Positions 5,030 through 7,728 of a stretch of DNA of 7,728 bases are shown here, one piece after another. The notes under the pieces were generated by a model, which saw nothing but the letters and a program-made list of their open reading frames with translations, did no database searches and was not told the origin of the DNA. Made by a program: the position numbers and the translations under genes. The stretch lies in assembly GCA_036496265.1 (NCBI GenBank), contig DASXLL010000318.1, positions 1 through 7,728 on the forward strand. Direction: 5' to 3'. The stretch comes from CAYLLN01 sp036496265. Lineage in GTDB: Bacteria; Planctomycetota; Planctomycetia; Pirellulales; Pirellulaceae. Position 1 is the stretch's first letter. Every line of letters starts with the position of its first letter.

Positions 5030-6479
5030 CGCATGTCGGATTTTTCTGTCCAAACATTTTTCTGTCTCACTTGCCGTGTTTTTGCTGGCAGCGGGAGGTA
5101 CTCAGCCATCGTTCGGCCAAACATCAGCTTCGCCGCCTAAGGACTTCGACCTATCAGCGATCGACACCTACATCGCCTCCTACGTCCGCGAAAAAGGCAT
5201 TGTCGGCCTCTCCGTCGCCGTTATGCAGGACGGCCAAATCACCTTCGCCAAAGGCTACGGACACCGATCGCTCGATCCGTCATTGCCCGTCGAACCCGAA
5301 ACCAGCTTCGCCGTCGGCTCCATCACCAAGCAATTTACGTGTGCCTGCGTTCTTCTGCTCGCCGAAGACGGCAAGCTCTCCGTTCGCGATCCGGTCAGCA
5401 AATATTATCCCAATCTGACCCGAGCCAGCGACATCACCCTCCTCGACCTCATGAACCACACCTCCGGCTATCCGGACTATTATCCGCTCGACTTTGTCGA
5501 TCGCCGCTTGAAAAAACCAATCGGCCTGGATGGCTTACTCAAGGACTATGCCGGAAGCAAGCTCGATTTCGAACCGGGCAGCCGCTATTCGTACAGTAAC
5601 ACCGGCTACATCCTTCTGGGCGGCATCGTCGAGAAAGTAACCGGCGAAAAGTTCGGCGACTTCTTGCAACAACGTATTTTGTCTCCCCTCGGCATGAAGC
5701 ACTCCCGCTTCGGCTCGCCCGACGGCTTACCCAGTCCCGCCCGCGGCTACAACGGCTTCGCTCTCGGCCAGCCTGAGCCCGCCATTCCCGAAGGCCCCGG
5801 CTGGATTGAAGCCGCCGGCGGCCTCTGGGCCTCAGCGTCCGACCTTCTCCGCTGGGACCTCGCCTTAACCAGCGGCAAAATCCTAAAGCCAGAGTCCTAC
5901 GAGCTGATGATCAAGCCGCGGCAGCTTTTAACCGGCAAGCTCTCGCACTACGGCTGCGGCCTCCAAATCGACTTGCAAAACGACGACCTCATTCTGCGCC
6001 ACGGCGGCGGCGTCAGCGGCTTTGTGTCGTCCAATGCGTTCATACCGCGACCCAAGTTCGGGCTAGTTGTTCTCTCGAACACCGAGCACATCTCCGCCAC
6101 GCCATTGCGGGCCGAACTGTTCAATTTGCTGATGAAAGAAATCAGTATTAAAGAGGCGCCTGAAATCCCTCGAGTTAACGGCCCGCCCGCCAAACAAGTC
6201 GTCCTCGATTTCTTCAAACAGATGCAGAATGGCCGCGTGGATCACGCCCTGCTTGGCGAAGAATTCAGCCACTTTTTATCCGACGAGAAGATCAAGTCCG
6301 CCGCAATCCGCCTCGAAGCCCTTGGCGACCCTGAAAAAGTCGAAGCCGACCCCCCCTCCGAGCGCGGCGGCCTCGAAGTGACGCGCGTCAAGCTCGTCTT
6401 CAAAACCACCACGCTCCGCGCCTCGATGTATCGCTCGCCTGATGGAAAGATCGAGCAACTCCTCTTCTACCGGGAATAG
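5022..6479 (+). CDS. Secreted serine hydrolase, class C beta-lactamase/PBP family, with extra C-terminal domain
   Basis: The protein has 485 residues. It begins with a Sec-type signal (a basic start, then VSLAVFLLAAGG, about residues 14-26, and likely cleavage near SFGQ). The catalytic domain covers about 43-375 and has the three expected motifs: SITK with nucleophile Ser100 and Lys103, YSN with Tyr191 and Asn193, and HGGGVSGF with His327 at the third (HxG) site. MNHTSGYPDYYP (144-155) and AAGGLWASASDL (264-275) are further family signatures. Members include esterases, D-aminopeptidases and muropeptide-active enzymes, and few are true resistance enzymes, so drug resistance should not be assumed. 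Residues about 386-485 form an extra alpha/beta module ending SPDGKIEQLLFYRE, like the NTF2-like or DUF3471-like tails seen on such hydrolases. It overlaps the upstream amidohydrolase gene by 8 bp, implying coupled translation, and precedes the sulfatase by 19 bp. Confidence 0.92.
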   Translation: MSNACRIFLSKHFSVSLAVFLLAAGGTQPSFGQTSASPPKDFDLSAIDTYIASYVREKGIVGLSVAVMQDGQITFAKGYGHRSLDPSLPVEPETSFAVGSITKQFTCACVLLLAEDGKLSVRDPVSKYYPNLTRASDITLLDLMNHTSGYPDYYPLDFVDRRLKKPIGLDGLLKDYAGSKLDFEPGSRYSYSNTGYILLGGIVEKVTGEKFGDFLQQRILSPLGMKHSRFGSPDGLPSPARGYNGFALGQPEPAIPEGPGWIEAAGGLWASASDLLRWDLALTSGKILKPESYELMIKPRQLLTGKLSHYGCGLQIDLQNDDLILRHGGGVSGFVSSNAFIPRPKFGLVVLSNTEHISATPLRAELFNLLMKEISIKEAPEIPRVNGPPAKQVVLDFFKQMQNGRVDHALLGEEFSHFLSDEKIKSAAIRLEALGDPEKVEADPPSERGGLEVTRVKLVFKTTTLRASMYRSPDGKIEQLLFYRE

Positions 6480-6498
6480 TAACACTTCGAACAAATCC

Positions 6499-7728
6499 AT
6501 GATCCGATTCATTCCCTTTGGCATCGCCGTTCTATTCACTGCCGTTTCCTTGGCTCAGCAGCCACCGCGGCCGAATATTCTTCTGCTCTGGATCGACAAC
6601 GTCGGCTACGGTGACTTGGGCTGCTATGGAAACAAGGAAAACAAAACACCGAACATCGATCGCCTGGCTACCGAAGGTGTCCGCTGCACCGATTTCTACA
6701 TCGGCTCGCCGAGTTGCTCGCCATCGCGCGGCGCAATTCTCACTGGCCGCCACCCGCTGCGAAATGGGCTGAACTATCAAACCAGCACGGGGGAGCGGAA
6801 TTGGACTGAAGGGCTGCCGCCAACGGAGCGACTCATTCCGCAGTATCTCCAGCCGCTCGGATATGCCACCGGCGCGTTCGGGAAATGGAACATTGGCTTT
6901 CATCCGGGCATTCGTCCAACCGAGCGCGGGTTCGACGAATTTCTGGGCCACATGTCGGGAAATATCCATTACTACAAATACCTGTATCACGGCTGGAACG
7001 ATCTGCGACTTGGAACCGAGTCGATCGACCGCCGTGGTACCTATTCGACCGACTTATTTGCCGACGCTGCCATCGATTTTATTAACCGGCATCGTGAGCA
7101 GCCGTGGTTTGTCTACCTGCCCTTCAACGCCGCGCATTTCGTTGGAGCGCACAATGTTGAAGCCGGCGAAAAAGTCGAGTGGCAGGTTCCGGCCAAATAT
7201 TTGGCGATGTATGGCGCAAAGTCGGATGAACCTGACCAGCAAATTCGCTTTCGCGCCGTCTTAACAGCGCTCGACGACGCCATCGGCCGCGTGCTCAAAG
7301 TGGTCGATGACACTGCGTCGCGGGAGCAGACATTGGTGTTCTGCATTTCCGACAACGGCGCATTCATGCTTCCTGGCCGCGGCTTGGAGGTGCAGACGAA
7401 CAAGCCGCTCCGCGATGGCGGTGTGACAACCTATGAAGGCGGCCTCCGCGTCCCGGCGATCGTTCGCTGGCCTGGACGGCTGGAATCGAACACAATCTGC
7501 CGCGAAATGCTGTCCAGTTTGGATGTGCTGCCCATGATTCTCGCCGCAACTGCCACGCCAATTCCGACGGATCGCATCCTCGACGGCCGCGATCCAACCG
7601 CAACGCTCATCGGTGATAAACCATCACCGCACAAGGCACTGCATTGGGTTTGGGATCAAGGCAAGAACGAGCAATGGCGAGGCATGCGGCAAGGGCCCAA
7701 CAAAATCGTCCGCAAAGCCGACAACGAG
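6499..7728 (+). CDS. Secreted sulfatase (formylglycine-dependent), 3' end missing
   Basis: The first 410 codons are present; the frame is open to the last base, so the C-terminus lies outside. A signal peptide (MIRFIPFGIAVLFTAVSLAQ) ends near residue 20. The sulfatase N-terminus follows (PNILLLWIDNVGYGDLGCYG), then the type I signature CSPSRGAILTGRHP, whose Cys73 should be oxidised to formylglycine. Metal-site residues are visible as Asp33-Asn34 and Asp285-Asn286 (SDNGA). GKW at 128-130 gives Lys129, and His213 lies in FNAAHFVGAH. EGGLRVPAIVRWPG at 313-326 is the expected downstream motif. Two usual active-site residues differ: GKWNIG has Asn131 where GKWHxG is usual, and LRDGGVTTYEGG has Gly308 where a Lys is common. 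The enzyme would remove sulfate esters from polysaccharide or small molecules outside the cytoplasm. No maturase gene is visible. It starts 19 bp after the serine hydrolase without a clear ribosome site; its codons are less C-ending than the genes before it. Confidence 0.92.
   Translation, partial: MIRFIPFGIAVLFTAVSLAQQPPRPNILLLWIDNVGYGDLGCYGNKENKTPNIDRLATEGVRCTDFYIGSPSCSPSRGAILTGRHPLRNGLNYQTSTGERNWTEGLPPTERLIPQYLQPLGYATGAFGKWNIGFHPGIRPTERGFDEFLGHMSGNIHYYKYLYHGWNDLRLGTESIDRRGTYSTDLFADAAIDFINRHREQPWFVYLPFNAAHFVGAHNVEAGEKVEWQVPAKYLAMYGAKSDEPDQQIRFRAVLTALDDAIGRVLKVVDDTASREQTLVFCISDNGAFMLPGRGLEVQTNKPLRDGGVTTYEGGLRVPAIVRWPGRLESNTICREMLSSLDVLPMILAATATPIPTDRILDGRDPTATLIGDKPSPHKALHWVWDQGKNEQWRGMRQGPNKIVRKADNE

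Noticed and set aside
5022..6479. True class C beta-lactamase giving antibiotic resistance
   Set aside because: The SxxK, YxN and HxG motifs define the wider serine hydrolase family. The third motif is HGG rather than the KTG of resistance enzymes, and the operon context is catabolic.
6532..6990. Minus-strand open frame of 152 codons opposite the sulfatase
   Set aside because: It lies opposite the sulfatase signature region, has no motif or start signal, and is explained by the codon bias of the sulfatase.

Overview
The window looks like chromosomal DNA from a planctomycete, probably of the Pirellulales/Gemmatales type. This is inferred from gene content and repeat style. It holds a Tat-exported amidohydrolase, a formylglycine-type sulfatase, a secreted multidomain transglutaminase-like protein, a leucine-rich-repeat protein tail, weak or absent Shine-Dalgarno sequences, and intergenic repeats of a kind I remember from planctomycete genomes. 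No tRNA, rRNA, CRISPR array, transposase or phage gene was found.

Layout. Bases 1-161 (+) are the last 52 codons of a leucine-rich-repeat protein. A short convergent gap (162-254) with a GC-rich hairpin separates it from a minus-strand gene at 255-2741, an 828-residue secreted protein. That protein has an N-terminal transglutaminase/papain-like domain with an apparent Cys159-His185-Asp200 triad, followed by beta-sandwich, fibronectin-III-like and Ig-like (He_PIG-type) modules. Bases 2742-3108 are a 367-bp divergent intergenic region. It contains a candidate minus-strand promoter, a tandem 40-bp GC-rich repeat and a 17-bp palindrome upstream of the plus-strand genes.

From 3109 to the right edge there is a compact plus-strand cluster, very likely an operon (gaps of 40 bp, an 8-bp overlap, and 19 bp). 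It encodes a Tat-signal amidohydrolase-fold protein that has lost most metal ligands; a second, cytoplasmic-looking amidohydrolase with a nearly complete metal site; a signal-peptide serine hydrolase of the class C beta-lactamase/penicillin-binding-protein family; and a secreted sulfatase cut by the window end.

How they may work together. All four operon members are hydrolases, and three carry export signals. The simplest reading is a small catabolic or scavenging cassette that removes sulfate and ester, lactone or amide groups from an external compound or polymer. The substrate cannot be read from the sequence. The most unusual points are the degenerate active site of the first amidohydrolase, the shared Asp-to-His change at the last barrel strand of both amidohydrolases, the two active-site substitutions in the sulfatase, and the short repeats and palindromes between genes.
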